A stretch of DNA of 64,000 nucleotides from an uncultured Paludibaculum sp. (GTDB lineage Bacteria > Acidobacteriota > Terriglobia > Bryobacterales > Bryobacteraceae), in NCBI RefSeq assembly GCF_963665245.1, contig NZ_OY762269.1, positions 2,300,501 through 2,364,500 of the forward strand. The letters run 5' to 3'. Below the pieces are notes generated by a model that saw nothing but the letters and a program-made list of their open reading frames with translations, was not told the origin of the DNA and searched no databases. The position numbers and the translations under genes are program-made. Shown one piece after another: positions 35,209-44,149 of this stretch; position 1 is the first letter of the stretch, and every line of letters begins with the position of its first letter.

Positions 35209-36124
35209 AGACTTTCTCCAGGTCGGCCGGGTCGCCGAACTTGGCCGTCTTGATGCCGGGCTCAATCTGCCGCAGCAGACCGCATAGCACCGCGCCGGCG
35301 CCCACCTCGACCGCCCGCTGCACACCCGATGCCGCCAGTTGGTGCATCGCGTCCGTCCAGCGCACCGCGCCCGGCACCTGCAGATACAGCCCCTGCCGTG
35401 CGTCGGCGCCGGTCGAGATTTCACGCGCTTCGACGTTGTTGATGAGCGGGACGCTCAGATCAGAGAACTCACAGACGTCCAGGTCCACCTTCAGGCGTGC
35501 CTGCGCCGGGTGCATCAGGGAGCAATGGAATGGTGCGCTCACGGGGAGCGGCACAGTCCGTTTCGCGCCCGCGGCCTTCAGGGCCTCGCAGGCTCGCGCC
35601 ACAGCTCCGGCATGGCCGGCGATCACCAGTTGGTCCGGCGAATTGAAGTTCGCGGCCGAAACGACCTCGCCCTGCGACGCCTCGGCGAGAATCGACTCCA
35701 GCTTGTCGAGCGGCGGCTTGAGAATGGCGGCCATGGCGCCCACCCCGGCCGGAACCGCTTCCTGCATGTACTGGCCGCGCAGACGGACGAGCCGAACCGC
35801 GTCAGCGAACTTCAGCGAGCCGGCGGCCACCAGGGCGGAGTATTCGCCCAGGCTGTGGCCGGCCACGATGGCCGGGGCAAAGCCCTTCTCCCGGAGCACA
35901 GCGAGCGCCGCGATGGACACCGTCAGCAGCGCCGGTTGCGTGTTCTGCGTCAATCTGAGCTGGTCGTCGGGCCCTTCGAAACAGAGCTTGGAGATGGGGA
36001 ACTGCAGCGCGTCATCGGCTTCCTGAAACACTGCCATGGCGGAAGGATAGGCGTCGGCCAGCGCCTTGCCCATGCCAGTGGCCTGCGATCCCTGGCCCGG
36101 GAAGAGGAATGCGATTTTGGACAT
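35192..36124 (-). CDS. fabD: malonyl-CoA:ACP transacylase
   Basis: 310-residue cytosolic enzyme that transfers malonyl from CoA to acyl carrier protein, the first committed step of fatty acid synthesis. Signatures: FLFPGQGSQ near the start, the nucleophile Ser91 in AGHSLGEYSALVA, an Arg in RLRGQYMQEA, the catalytic His in APFHCSLM, and the INNVEAR strand. Length is normal. It is isolated from the usual plsX-fabH-fabG-acpP cluster. Its 3' end overlaps the mini-DUF1080 gene. Confidence 0.96.
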   Translation of the reverse strand: MSKIAFLFPGQGSQATGMGKALADAYPSAMAVFQEADDALQFPISKLCFEGPDDQLRLTQNTQPALLTVSIAALAVLREKGFAPAIVAGHSLGEYSALVAAGSLKFADAVRLVRLRGQYMQEAVPAGVGAMAAILKPPLDKLESILAEASQGEVVSAANFNSPDQLVIAGHAGAVARACEALKAAGAKRTVPLPVSAPFHCSLMHPAQARLKVDLDVCEFSDLSVPLINNVEAREISTGADARQGLYLQVPGAVRWTDAMHQLAASGVQRAVEVGAGAVLCGLLRQIEPGIKTAKFGDPADLEKVCELLA

Positions 36125-36133
36125 ACAAACCTT

Positions 36134-37363
36134 TTATTTTAACCGATGGAGTACAGGGGCAGCAGACCGATTGAAGGCCGCGGGGTTCGCCGGGCTGCGC
36201 GGGTCTGGGTCGGGTGGACGCCAAACGGTATTCACCTCCTTTGACGGCCTACCTGGGACGAGCTTCGTGGCGGGATCCGCCTCGGCCACGTCACGGACGC
36301 CCACACTGGTGTCCCGACGCGCCCGGTGAGCAGGGAGGTTCTTTTGTTCGTTGGACTTGGGGGCATTCGGCCGGGCTGCCGCGATTTGCGCGATTGGGTT
36401 TGTCTCCGCAGCCAGAGTGGATTGCCGTGCCGGTGGAGGAACTGAAGCGGTGGCAGGATGGGTCCCGCGAGGCGACGGATTCCCGGCGACGTTCGCGGTC
36501 TGGCCGATTGGGTTTGTTGCCGCGTCAGGAGTGGTTTGGGCGGACTTTGCCGCGCGTGCTTTCGCCTGGATGGCGCGAATGCTGAGGCCGGGGACGCTTG
36601 GCGGACGCGGGGGCTTTACGGCCCCGGGCGCGGGGACCGGACGGACCATGGACGATTTACCTTGCGATCGCAGGAGCAGTGACAGGCCCGAGTCGGCCCG
36701 ACCCTGGATGGACAGCGCGCCGGCCGGAGGCTCGTCCTCGGATGCCGGTGCGATGGTCAGTTCGATGGGCCGGGAAGAGCCGGCGGCGGCTACGAGGATG
36801 GTCCCGGCGATGGCCGGGAGAGCACGTTGGGGCGCCGGCACCTCATGATCGATGAGGTAAGGGAGGATCTCCTTCTGAATGGCCCGGATGCGGACGCAGA
36901 TCCAGGCGTGGTAGCGGCCGAGGGCCTGCAGCACGGTGGTTTGGGTCTCGCGGATCCAAAGTGAGGCTTGCGGCACGGCTCCGCCGCTGACCCTGAGGGC
37001 TTCGGCCCAGAGTTTGCCTTCGAGTTGGACGAGCCGGCGTTCATGGCCACGCAGCATGAGCCGGTGGACGAAGAGGGCACGGAAGCGGGGCTCGGCGATG
37101 CCGGCGGTCTGTTCGAGGGCCTGGCGGTAGAGGCGCGGTCCGATGTCGCCGGGCAGGCCGTGGAGGGGGGCATAGAGGTTGTGGCGGCAGGCGTTCCGGG
37201 CGACGCGGCGTTTGCCCTCGGCCGTGCGGGGCCCGGTGGATTTCCTGGCGTTGGCGCGGTTGGCGACGAGGCGGCGTTCCGAGACGGGCCGTTTTGCGGT
37301 GGCGGTGGCCGCGCCGCCCTGGGGCCGGGGCGGAGCGGGTTCGGTGCTTGGTTGGTTGGCCAT
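36134..37363 (-). CDS. ANRANA..STGPRT-type protein with Pro/Ala-rich tail
   Basis: 409 residues. The N-terminus RRLVANRANARKSTGPRTAEGKRRVARNACRHNL is the hallmark of a protein family that is common in Acidobacteria and Planctomycetes, of unknown function, usually in variable genome regions. A helical segment follows (RFRALFVHRLMLRGHERRLVQLEGKLW). The last ~230 residues are low-complexity, with repeated NPI(G/A)Q units. It is adjacent to a second protein of similar helical type and to the IS91 element. Confidence 0.7.
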   Translation of the reverse strand: MANQPSTEPAPPRPQGGAATATAKRPVSERRLVANRANARKSTGPRTAEGKRRVARNACRHNLYAPLHGLPGDIGPRLYRQALEQTAGIAEPRFRALFVHRLMLRGHERRLVQLEGKLWAEALRVSGGAVPQASLWIRETQTTVLQALGRYHAWICVRIRAIQKEILPYLIDHEVPAPQRALPAIAGTILVAAAGSSRPIELTIAPASEDEPPAGALSIQGRADSGLSLLLRSQGKSSMVRPVPAPGAVKPPRPPSVPGLSIRAIQAKARAAKSAQTTPDAATNPIGQTANVAGNPSPRGTHPATASVPPPARQSTLAAETNPIAQIAAARPNAPKSNEQKNLPAHRARRDTSVGVRDVAEADPATKLVPGRPSKEVNTVWRPPDPDPRSPANPAAFNRSAAPVLHRLK

Positions 37364-37387
37364 GGCAGTGTCGTGGTCACCGAGGGG

Positions 37388-37861
37388 TCAGCGGGCCTTG
37401 CTCCTGAGCGCTGAAAGCACGGAGATGTCGGAGCGACTGCGGCGCCAGGCGCGGGCCTCGTAGTCCTGTGTGGCGCGGAGCGAGGCGATATCACGAGGGC
37501 CCATGTCACGGAAGGCGGCGTAGGTGCGGTAGGCGGGATCGGCGTTGGGGCACTCCTTTTTGACAGCGTCCCAATCGCGTTCGATGGAGGCGGAGAGGGC
37601 GGTGCACTCGACCATGGAGTAGCGCGATTTGCGCCAGAGTTCTTCGGCGATGGAGTCGGCCATGTGCTGTTCGAAGCGGGTGTTGGGGCTGAAGTGCTCG
37701 TGGACGGAGTCGCGGAGATTGGAGAAGAGCGTGCGGTCCTCGACGCAGGAGATGAGGCTGGCGGAGTCTTCGCCGAGGATGAGCTCATTTTCGGCGTCGG
37801 TGGTTTTCAGGTAGCGGTGCGAGTGTTCCAACTCGTCCGATTGTTGTTTGAAGATGTTCAT
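37388..37861 (-). CDS. hypothetical helical protein, relative of the ANRANA family
   Basis: 157 residues, all helical and without signal or membrane span. The segment HMADSIAEELWRKSRYSMVECTALSASIERDW and the C-terminal ending resemble the helical second half of ANRANA-type proteins (an E..A...WR..R...E pattern). So it may be a split or lone-domain relative of the downstream gene, 24 bp away. A ribosome site (AAGGAGCAA) precedes the ATG. Function unknown. Confidence 0.6.
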   Translation of the reverse strand: MNIFKQQSDELEHSHRYLKTTDAENELILGEDSASLISCVEDRTLFSNLRDSVHEHFSPNTRFEQHMADSIAEELWRKSRYSMVECTALSASIERDWDAVKKECPNADPAYRTYAAFRDMGPRDIASLRATQDYEARAWRRSRSDISVLSALRSKAR

Positions 37862-37975
37862 AAGTTGCTCCTTGGCCGGAAGAGTAGAGGGGCGAAAGAA
37901 GCGATTTGGGGGAATCGGGTCGTAAGGTATTGAAATGAAAGCGAAGATAAATTTCGAAGTCGCGTGACCGCATAA

Positions 37976-38046
37976 GTTCTCATCGGCGGGACGGGGCAGA
38001 AACGCGGTGGTGGGGGCGGACCTTGCCCCGTCCCGGTGATGAGAAC
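37976..38046. repeat. 23-bp imperfect inverted repeat (hairpin), possible IS91 terminus
   Basis: GTTCTCATCggCGGGACGGGGCA at 37976-37998 pairs with 38024-38046 except for two mismatches, with a 25-nt loop. It starts at a GTTC tetranucleotide, the kind of site next to which IS91-type elements insert. It is located about 250 bp beyond the transposase stop. The rest of 37862-38298 holds no convincing gene, only a Pro-rich open frame. Confidence 0.5.
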
Positions 38047-38298
38047 GTTCGATGAACTCAAACCGCGGGGCTCAGTCCTTGGGGCTATGGGTTTTGCTTG
38101 GTTCGACGGTTGGTCTAGCGGATTGGCAGGGGTGCGCTGGCTCACCGAGGATGGCTCTGGGGCGTCTTCGAGCGGCTTGGGTTGGCGGCAATGAGGGCTG
38201 AAGGACTCCTGTTTCTTGTGGTTGGGCGGCTCCGGACACACTGCGGGTTCCGGCCCGATGTCGGGTCGTTTCTGGACCAACAGGCGGACTGAGCAGGC

Positions 38299-39465
38299 TC
38301 ATGAGGAATTCATCTCCCGGAAGCGGTACAGGCGAGGCAGCAGGACTTCCACCCTCTGCATCTGGCCGGTCCCACAGGCCGGACAGCGCAGGTACGGAGC
38401 CATGAGGTCCGGTCCGCTCGACGCCTGGGTTGGCGGGGCAAGCGGCTCTTCTGGTGGCTGTGCCCCGGTCAGCAGTTGGCGGCAACGGGCCAGGTTGGCC
38501 TGTTTCTGCCGGCTCGCCAGCAGACCATAGTGACGGATGCGCGGAAAGCCCGGCGGAATGGTATGCAGCAGGAAACGACGGATGAATTCCCCTGCCTCCA
38601 GCGTCATCGTGCGGTGCCGGTCTTTGTGTTGAGCCCGGTAGTTCTTGTAGCGGAACTTCACCTGTTCGCCGTCCATGCCGAGGAGCCGGTTGTTGGAGAG
38701 GGCCACGCGGTGGGTGTAGCGGCCGAGGTAGTCGAGCACCTGGGCGGGACCGCCAAAGGGCGGCTTGGCATAAACGACCCATTCGCGTTTTGACAGTTGG
38801 GCCAGTAGTGGACACAGATCGCCGGCTTCCTGCAGTTGGCCTTTGTCGAAGGCGCGCCGGAGGGCCTCAAGAAACAGCCGCCGGAAGAGGCGCGACAGCA
38901 CACGGACGCTGAGAAAGAAGCCCGGGCGGCAGCCGATCCAGCGTTGCCCGTCCGGACTCAAGCCGCCGCCGGGCACGACGCAATGCACATGCGGGTGCAG
39001 TAGCAGGTTCTGACCCCAGGTGTGGAGGATGGAGAAGAAACCGATGCGGGCGCCGAGATGGCGCGGATCGCCTGCGATGGTCAGCAGAGTTTGCGCACTG
39101 GCCTGAAACAGGATGCCGTAGACGACGGCCTTGTTGCGCAAGGCCAGCGCGTTGAGTTGGTCCGGAATGGTGAAGACGGCGTGGAAGTAGGGGACCGGCA
39201 ACAGTTCGGCCTGCCTGCGTTCCAGCCACCGGTTGCGTTCCAGATTCTGGCACTTCGGGCAGTGGCGGTTGCGGCAGGAGTTGTAACTGATGCGTTGATG
39301 GGGGCAGTGGCTGCAGCGCTCCACGTGGCCGCCGAGAGTGGCGGTCCGGCACGACTCGATGGCCCCCATCAGGCGCAGTTGCTGCAGGGGCAAACGATGC
39401 CGGGCTCGAAAGGCGGGGCCGTGTCGGCGGAAGATGTCAGCCACTTCCAGAAGTGGCCGGGGCAA
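38299..39465 (-). CDS. IS91-type (Y2/HUH) transposase
   Basis: 388-residue rolling-circle transposase. An N-terminal zinc-finger region with CSHCPHQ and CRNRHCPKCQ is followed by the HUH motif HPHVHCVVPGGG. The catalytic tyrosines are in the VLDYLGRYTHR segment, followed by VALSNNRLL, all as in IS91/IS801-type enzymes. The start is TTG 39465 or a GTG seven codons on. A tyrosine recombinase gene lies 4 bp upstream in the same operon, a known arrangement for part of this family. The frame is intact. Confidence 0.9.
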   Translation of the reverse strand: MPRPLLEVADIFRRHGPAFRARHRLPLQQLRLMGAIESCRTATLGGHVERCSHCPHQRISYNSCRNRHCPKCQNLERNRWLERRQAELLPVPYFHAVFTIPDQLNALALRNKAVVYGILFQASAQTLLTIAGDPRHLGARIGFFSILHTWGQNLLLHPHVHCVVPGGGLSPDGQRWIGCRPGFFLSVRVLSRLFRRLFLEALRRAFDKGQLQEAGDLCPLLAQLSKREWVVYAKPPFGGPAQVLDYLGRYTHRVALSNNRLLGMDGEQVKFRYKNYRAQHKDRHRTMTLEAGEFIRRFLLHTIPPGFPRIRHYGLLASRQKQANLARCRQLLTGAQPPEEPLAPPTQASSGPDLMAPYLRCPACGTGQMQRVEVLLPRLYRFREMNSS

Positions 39466-39469
39466 GGCT

Positions 39470-40384
39470 TCAGCCTTGAGGCTCCGGCGCAGGGTGCTTG
39501 CGTGGGCGGCCGCGTTTGCGTTTGGGCGGCGCTGCTTCGGGTAACTGATCGAGAGGGCTGCTCAGGCGGGACACGGTTTGCGGCGAGACAGCGGTGTAGC
39601 GAGCCGTGGTATCAATGCGCTGGTGGCCCAGCAGGACCTGGATGGCGCGTGTGTCGGTGCCGTTTTCCAGTAGATGGGTGGCGAAGCTGTGGCGCAACAG
39701 GTGCGGCGTAACCCGCTTGGTGATGCCTGCCATCTGTGCTGCCTGGTGGCAGACCTCGCGCACGGTGGCCGGCTGCAGGTGTGTGCCTGCCTTGGTGCCG
39801 GGGAAGAGGTAGTCGACGGGCCGCTGCAATTTCCAGTAGGCACGCAGCAGAGTGAGCAGGCGGGCGCTGAGCACGGTGTAGCGGTCCTTGGCGCCTTTGC
39901 CGTGCTCGACACGGACGAGCATGCGGTGGGAGTCGATGTGGGCGGCCTGGAGTGCGACGGCCTCCGAGATGCGGAGCCCGGAGCCGTAGCAGAGCATGAG
40001 CACGGCGCGGTGTTTGAGGATGTGGATGTGGCTGAACAGGGCGGCGACTTCGTCGAGACTGAGCACCTCGGGCAATTTCTGGGGCACCTTCATGCGGGGG
40101 AACTGGGCACTGCTCCAGGGCATGTCGAGGGTGACGGTGTAGAGAAACTGGACGGCGGACAGGAAACAGTTGATGGACTCGGGCGACAGTTGGCGCTGCT
40201 GGACGAGGAAAAGCTGGTAGTTGCGGATGTCGTCGAGCCCCAGTCTTTCGGGGCTGCGGCCGAAATGATTTGCATAATTGGCGACGTAGTGGATATAACT
40301 ACGCTGGGTCTCGGCGGAGAGGTTCCGCAGGCGCATGTCTTCGAGCATGCGTTGGCGCAATGGGGTCAAGAGGGACTCCTTCAC
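39470..40384 (-). CDS. tyrosine recombinase of IS91-type element
   Basis: 304-residue XerC-like recombinase. N-terminal SAM-like core-binding domain (RQRMLEDMRLRNLSAETQRSYIHYV), catalytic Arg in GSGLRISEAVAL, Lys in HGKGAKDRYTV, HLLRHSFATHLL with His-x-x-Arg, GHQRIDTTARYT with the nucleophile Tyr. All residues are intact. It has a basic Pro-rich tail. It is paired with the IS91-type transposase downstream. Its role in transposition (resolution or targeting) is not established here. Confidence 0.88.
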   Translation of the reverse strand: MKESLLTPLRQRMLEDMRLRNLSAETQRSYIHYVANYANHFGRSPERLGLDDIRNYQLFLVQQRQLSPESINCFLSAVQFLYTVTLDMPWSSAQFPRMKVPQKLPEVLSLDEVAALFSHIHILKHRAVLMLCYGSGLRISEAVALQAAHIDSHRMLVRVEHGKGAKDRYTVLSARLLTLLRAYWKLQRPVDYLFPGTKAGTHLQPATVREVCHQAAQMAGITKRVTPHLLRHSFATHLLENGTDTRAIQVLLGHQRIDTTARYTAVSPQTVSRLSSPLDQLPEAAPPKRKRGRPRKHPAPEPQG

Positions 40385-40700
40385 TTGGTCGATTGGGTTG
40401 TCTGGAACAACCTAGTCGAGTGTGATCCCATCGCCCGATCCGCCGGACCCGGAGAATCTGCGAGCAAGCTGTACTCCCGGCTGAGATACCGCGTCAGCGG
40501 TTTAGTTCACCCTCTTGCAGAACTCAGCCGAAATCGCCTTGACTTTCTTGACCGGATTGTGATGACGGAAGTTTTCGTCCAATCCTACCTCGCCGACGCC
40601 ATCTCGGCCCCTTCCCGCGCGCTCTTGCCCCATGCCTCCGGCTGACCGCCCCCAGCAGCCTCTCGTTTTTGCCTTCTTCTTTTGCGGAGTTTCGGATCTG
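40385..40700. other. 316-bp gap between recombinase and DDE transposase
   Basis: No supported gene. It should hold the outer end of the IS91-type element and one end of the next IS, but I could not identify either terminus by eye. Confidence 0.4.
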
Positions 40701-41921
40701 TTAGCCGGACAGCCTCATCCACTGATCCACCGTCAGTGCCAATACCCCAAACATCAGGTGCGCCATCACCTTCACCGCCCCTCTCACCCGGATCTGGCTC
40801 GCCCCGAATTCATCCTTCAACCTCGCGTTCACCCGCTCCACCATCGTCCGCTCTTTGAATCGGTCCTTCTTCGCCCAACATAGTTCCGGCGTAGGTTTGT
40901 CCGGGAACACCTTCGGCATCTTCGACGGCTTCTTTGTCCCGCGCCGCCCATGCGGCGCGATGATTGGCACCCGCCCGTTCTGCCGTACGTGCTCGTGGAT
41001 GGCGTCGGCATCGTAGGCTGAATCCATCAACTCGTACAGATGCGTCACTCGCTCCGACGTCATCGTCATCAGCGGGATCGCTAGCTGGGAATCATGCACA
41101 CTAGCACTGGTGAGAATCGCAGAGATTGGCACTTGCCCGTCGGCGACATCCAGATGCAACTTGTACCCGGTCCAATAGCGCTCATTGCCGTGACTGTCTT
41201 TCTTCGCGCCAATACCGCATTCCGTCGGGATTCCAGTCAACATATCACCAAGCGACTGGTGTCTTTGCCGCTGGATCCGTGTGCCGCGCTCACTCGCCTT
41301 GGCCCGTGCGTGAGCCCCCTTTGCTCGCTTGGGCCGGGCTGGCTTTGTCTTGCTCGTCTTCTTCTGCTGTTTCGTCTTCTGCCGCTTCTCCTCCTCCTCC
41401 TTGGCCTCCTTCTTCCGAGCCTTCTGGGCCTGCGTTTCGGGGAACCGCTCACGAGCCGGAATGGCGGTTGAGTCACGCGCAATGTGACCGATCAACCGCT
41501 GCCCCTGTGTGGCCTCCACGACGGCCTGGTGCAGTTGCTGTGGCAACTGGGTGGCCGCAAACAGGGCGAAGGCGCGCGAGAACTTTGACTCATGCGGCAG
41601 GGCCTGCGGGCTCATCCAGCCGCAGATTTCGCGGAGTGCCCGGTCCACTCGAAGGCGCTGGATGAGATCTCGCGTGTGAGGCAGGTTGAGCACCGCTTTG
41701 GCGATGAAGGCCAGAGCCATGGCGGCGCGGTCCTTGGGCCGGCGGCCGGTGTGGGCGCGGCGCGCACACAAGAGTTGTTCCAGCGGGATCAGGGCGGCCA
41801 CGGCAATCAGCAGTTTCAATTGTGGGCAGAGGGGGCCGAGTTCTTCTTCGAGAACGGGAAACAAGGTCTGCTGGGTGACATGTCCAAATTGCAGCAGGAC
41901 TTGGCGAGGGGTAAGATCCAT
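40701..41921 (-). CDS. DDE transposase, IS4/IS1182 type
   Basis: 406 residues. It has an N-terminal DUF772-like helical domain (RAAMALAFIAKAVLNLPHTRDLIQRLR..). The catalytic acidic triad can be placed: Asp in HIARDSTAI, Asp in LMDSAYDADA, Glu in ERTMVERVNARLKDEFG. A strongly charged Lys/Glu insert (about residues 165-215) splits the core, as in several IS4-like groups. The frame is intact. Terminal inverted repeats and target duplication were not found, so the element is listed by gene only. Confidence 0.82.
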   Translation of the reverse strand: MDLTPRQVLLQFGHVTQQTLFPVLEEELGPLCPQLKLLIAVAALIPLEQLLCARRAHTGRRPKDRAAMALAFIAKAVLNLPHTRDLIQRLRVDRALREICGWMSPQALPHESKFSRAFALFAATQLPQQLHQAVVEATQGQRLIGHIARDSTAIPARERFPETQAQKARKKEAKEEEEKRQKTKQQKKTSKTKPARPKRAKGAHARAKASERGTRIQRQRHQSLGDMLTGIPTECGIGAKKDSHGNERYWTGYKLHLDVADGQVPISAILTSASVHDSQLAIPLMTMTSERVTHLYELMDSAYDADAIHEHVRQNGRVPIIAPHGRRGTKKPSKMPKVFPDKPTPELCWAKKDRFKERTMVERVNARLKDEFGASQIRVRGAVKVMAHLMFGVLALTVDQWMRLSG

Positions 41922-42648
41922 AAGGGGTTTGTTGGCGGTCGATCGTTAGTTTGGCGACAACAGTTTACCGCGGCCAGACCCCTTTCCCCAATTTCCCGAG
42001 CCCTAATTCCTTTGGTTTCAGCGTCGAGTTTTGCAAGAGGCTCGCGTGATGAAGAATGCTTAATGGTGAATTTGGAGGGAGAAGTGGGGGGAGACCGGCG
42101 GCTGGGCCGGTTGGTGGCGGTGGATTCGGGGCGTGATGACCTGCGGGACCGAAGGGCGGTTGCGGATGGTACCGGGGAGCGGCGTAGGGGGCGGTGGAGA
42201 CGATCCGGGGTACTGGGGTTTCGGGGGCGTGTTGACGGACAACGTTTGGGGGAGGACCAGCGGGAGGCCGATCGGGCTGGTTTGCGGGGCAGCCGCGGTC
42301 TTCGGATCATCGGCGCCACGTTGAATGGAGGGATGCCGGGAGAGATGGGCCTGGGCGGAACTGCGATAGTGCGCGCTCTTCTCCGTAAGGGGGATTGAGG
42401 GCCAAATGGAGCCCGAGGAGGCTGGCGGACTCCTGGATTTCCGACCGTGGCCGAAGGCCGGTTCCGGATGGGCGAAGGGCTGGGAAGAAGCCGGACGCTA
42501 CGGAGTTTATCGTTACTAATCCGGCAAGATAGCCTGTATATGGCGCCATTCTCCGAGTCGCGCGTCGTACGGACGGAGCGACGCCAATCAGCGTCGACAG
42601 GCTGACTTTCCGTTCCGAATCCGAGGTGCAGCGGTATAATTGGCTGTC
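41922..42648. other. 727-bp region without a supported gene
   Basis: The first ~100 bp should contain the IS end. From about 42050 to 42320 the minus strand is open and Pro/Ser/Arg-rich, like the low-complexity tails of the ANRANA-type proteins, so it may be the remnant of such a gene cut by an IS. The last 15 bp carry a TATAAT box for the next gene. Confidence 0.4.
42635..42640 (+). promoter_or_regulatory. TATAAT -10 box 8 nt before an ATG, possible leaderless start
   Basis: A perfect TATAAT ends 8 nt before the ATG at 42649, leaving no room for a ribosome site if transcription starts at the usual distance. The -35 region (GTTCCG at 17-bp spacing) is poor. Confidence 0.45.
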
Positions 42649-43266
42649 ATGGCCTTGGACCAGGACATTCTGAAATTGGGTGCCACAATGCTTGGAGGTG
42701 GCGCCGCCGGCGCGGTTATTACGGCTGTAGTCACTTCCTACCGGAACCGTATACAGCCCGTTCGGTATCGAATCAAGACAACTCCGGTATTCGCGAAAGC
42801 ACCGAAGTCGTCAACGCTCGAAACCGTCGTGACGATCAAGGAAAACGGTAAGGAATACGGTTTTGCCAGCCTTTACCTGACGGAATTGACGATCGTGAAC
42901 TCGGGCAATCAGAACGCCAAGGAGTTCACAATGGGCATAACGATGGGGGAAACTAGCCGTATAGTAAACGCGCACTGCGAGTCGCCGGATCGCCACCACC
43001 GGGGAGACCAGTTGGACCCGCTTTCGCCAGCGCAACCTAAGCAAGCGGTGGACTTTAGGCTAATACCGTTCAACCGCAAGGATACCTACCTCTTCCACCT
43101 TCTTTCAACCTGCACGGGTGACTTCGAACCCGACGGAATCAAATTGAGCTCGAGCGAAGCCGTGCGATTCCTGCCAAGGTTTGACATAGGTGAGACCTTG
43201 GGCCGCAGCGCTGGCGAAATCATATTAGAAGTCCTGAAGCAATCAATATCAGTAAGATTCAAGTAG
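42649..43266 (+). CDS. membrane-anchored protein of unknown function at edge of defence island
   Basis: 205 residues. The TTG three codons upstream is less likely than this ATG. One N-terminal membrane segment (GATMLGGGAAGAVITAVVTSY) is followed by a beta-rich cytosolic domain (YGFASLYLTELTIVNSGNQNAKEFTMGI, an Ig/fibronectin-like strand pattern). I do not recognise a named family; similar anchored beta-sandwich proteins are often seen next to defence genes. It is convergent with qatD. Confidence 0.62.
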   Translation: MALDQDILKLGATMLGGGAAGAVITAVVTSYRNRIQPVRYRIKTTPVFAKAPKSSTLETVVTIKENGKEYGFASLYLTELTIVNSGNQNAKEFTMGITMGETSRIVNAHCESPDRHHRGDQLDPLSPAQPKQAVDFRLIPFNRKDTYLFHLLSTCTGDFEPDGIKLSSSEAVRFLPRFDIGETLGRSAGEIILEVLKQSISVRFK

Positions 43267-43411
43267 CGATGCGGTGGTTGTACCCTTGCTGTTCTGACAG
43301 GCCTCTTCTCTCGTTTCTTATTGATTGCTTCTCAGAACAGAATCGCTAACAAGCGCGAAGCTGCAATTAGCGCCCAGGGGCTGCGAACACGCGGACTGTG
43401 ATCTCATGCAT

Positions 43412-44149
43412 CTAGGCGCCTAGGCGCCAAATCTCGGCTTGATTTGCTTCGATTTGCGCCTTCACGTCCGCCGCGGGAGCGTTCCAGACCTTTGCAAGCA
43501 GATCGAGCCCCGTAATAACGTCTGTCGGTTTCAACGCATGGTCCTGATGTTTAGCGAATGGGCCATCCGTCTCTAGCAGGACACGGTTTCTTGGCATGGC
43601 TGCAACCCGTTGAATACCACTAGAGTTCTGCAATTGGGGCGGCCCCACTGAATACCAACAGTCTAGGCAAGTGGCAAAATCGAGTGCGGCACGCGTGCCG
43701 GTGAACCAATGAAGTATGGAGACACCATAACCGGGCGAGGCCTCCAGTGCTTCTATTACCCTTGTTGCCGCTCTTCGGCTATGGATGGTGAGCACCCGTC
43801 CGCCCACCCTCTTGCACGCCGTCAGAATTCGACCAAACGTCATCAGTTGGAGTTCGTAGTGTTCTTGATACTGGGGCGAGCCATCCAGGCCGACCTCTCC
43901 TACATAGCGCGACTTCGGCAGTAACGATTCGAAGAGTGAGATCTCCGTTCGTCGCAGATGAACAAGTTCAGGATGGAAACCAAGGGCAACTTCGATGTTC
44001 TCGAACGTCTGTAGACGCGTCCGGGTCCCGTGCCAGGCTTTCGGAGTTGTTGTCACGGCCAGCACCCAGATGTTCTGCTGTGCGGCCTCCCGAGCCACAA
44101 CTATTGGGTCCGGGTAGAGATCGACATGACAGTGCATGTCGGCAATCAC
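43412..44149 (-). CDS. qatD: QatD, TatD-like metal-dependent nuclease of the Qat anti-phage system
   Basis: 245 residues from the GTG at 44149, which overlaps the qatC stop (GTGA); longer frames upstream are qatC shadow. This is a TatD-family barrel with all metal ligands in place: DMHCHVDLY (HxH), Glu in YVGEVGLDG, His in VLTIHSRR, His in SILHWFTG, Asp in LLETDGPFA. TatD enzymes are metal-dependent nucleases. As the fourth gene of the Qat operon it is expected to act on nucleic acid during phage defence, based on the described Qat system. Confidence 0.92.
   Translation of the reverse strand: MIADMHCHVDLYPDPIVVAREAAQQNIWVLAVTTTPKAWHGTRTRLQTFENIEVALGFHPELVHLRRTEISLFESLLPKSRYVGEVGLDGSPQYQEHYELQLMTFGRILTACKRVGGRVLTIHSRRAATRVIEALEASPGYGVSILHWFTGTRAALDFATCLDCWYSVGPPQLQNSSGIQRVAAMPRNRVLLETDGPFAKHQDHALKPTDVITGLDLLAKVWNAPAADVKAQIEANQAEIWRLGA

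Noticed and set aside
41592..42398. 268-codon plus-strand frame over the DDE transposase start
   Set aside because: Antisense of an intact transposase and no domain pattern.
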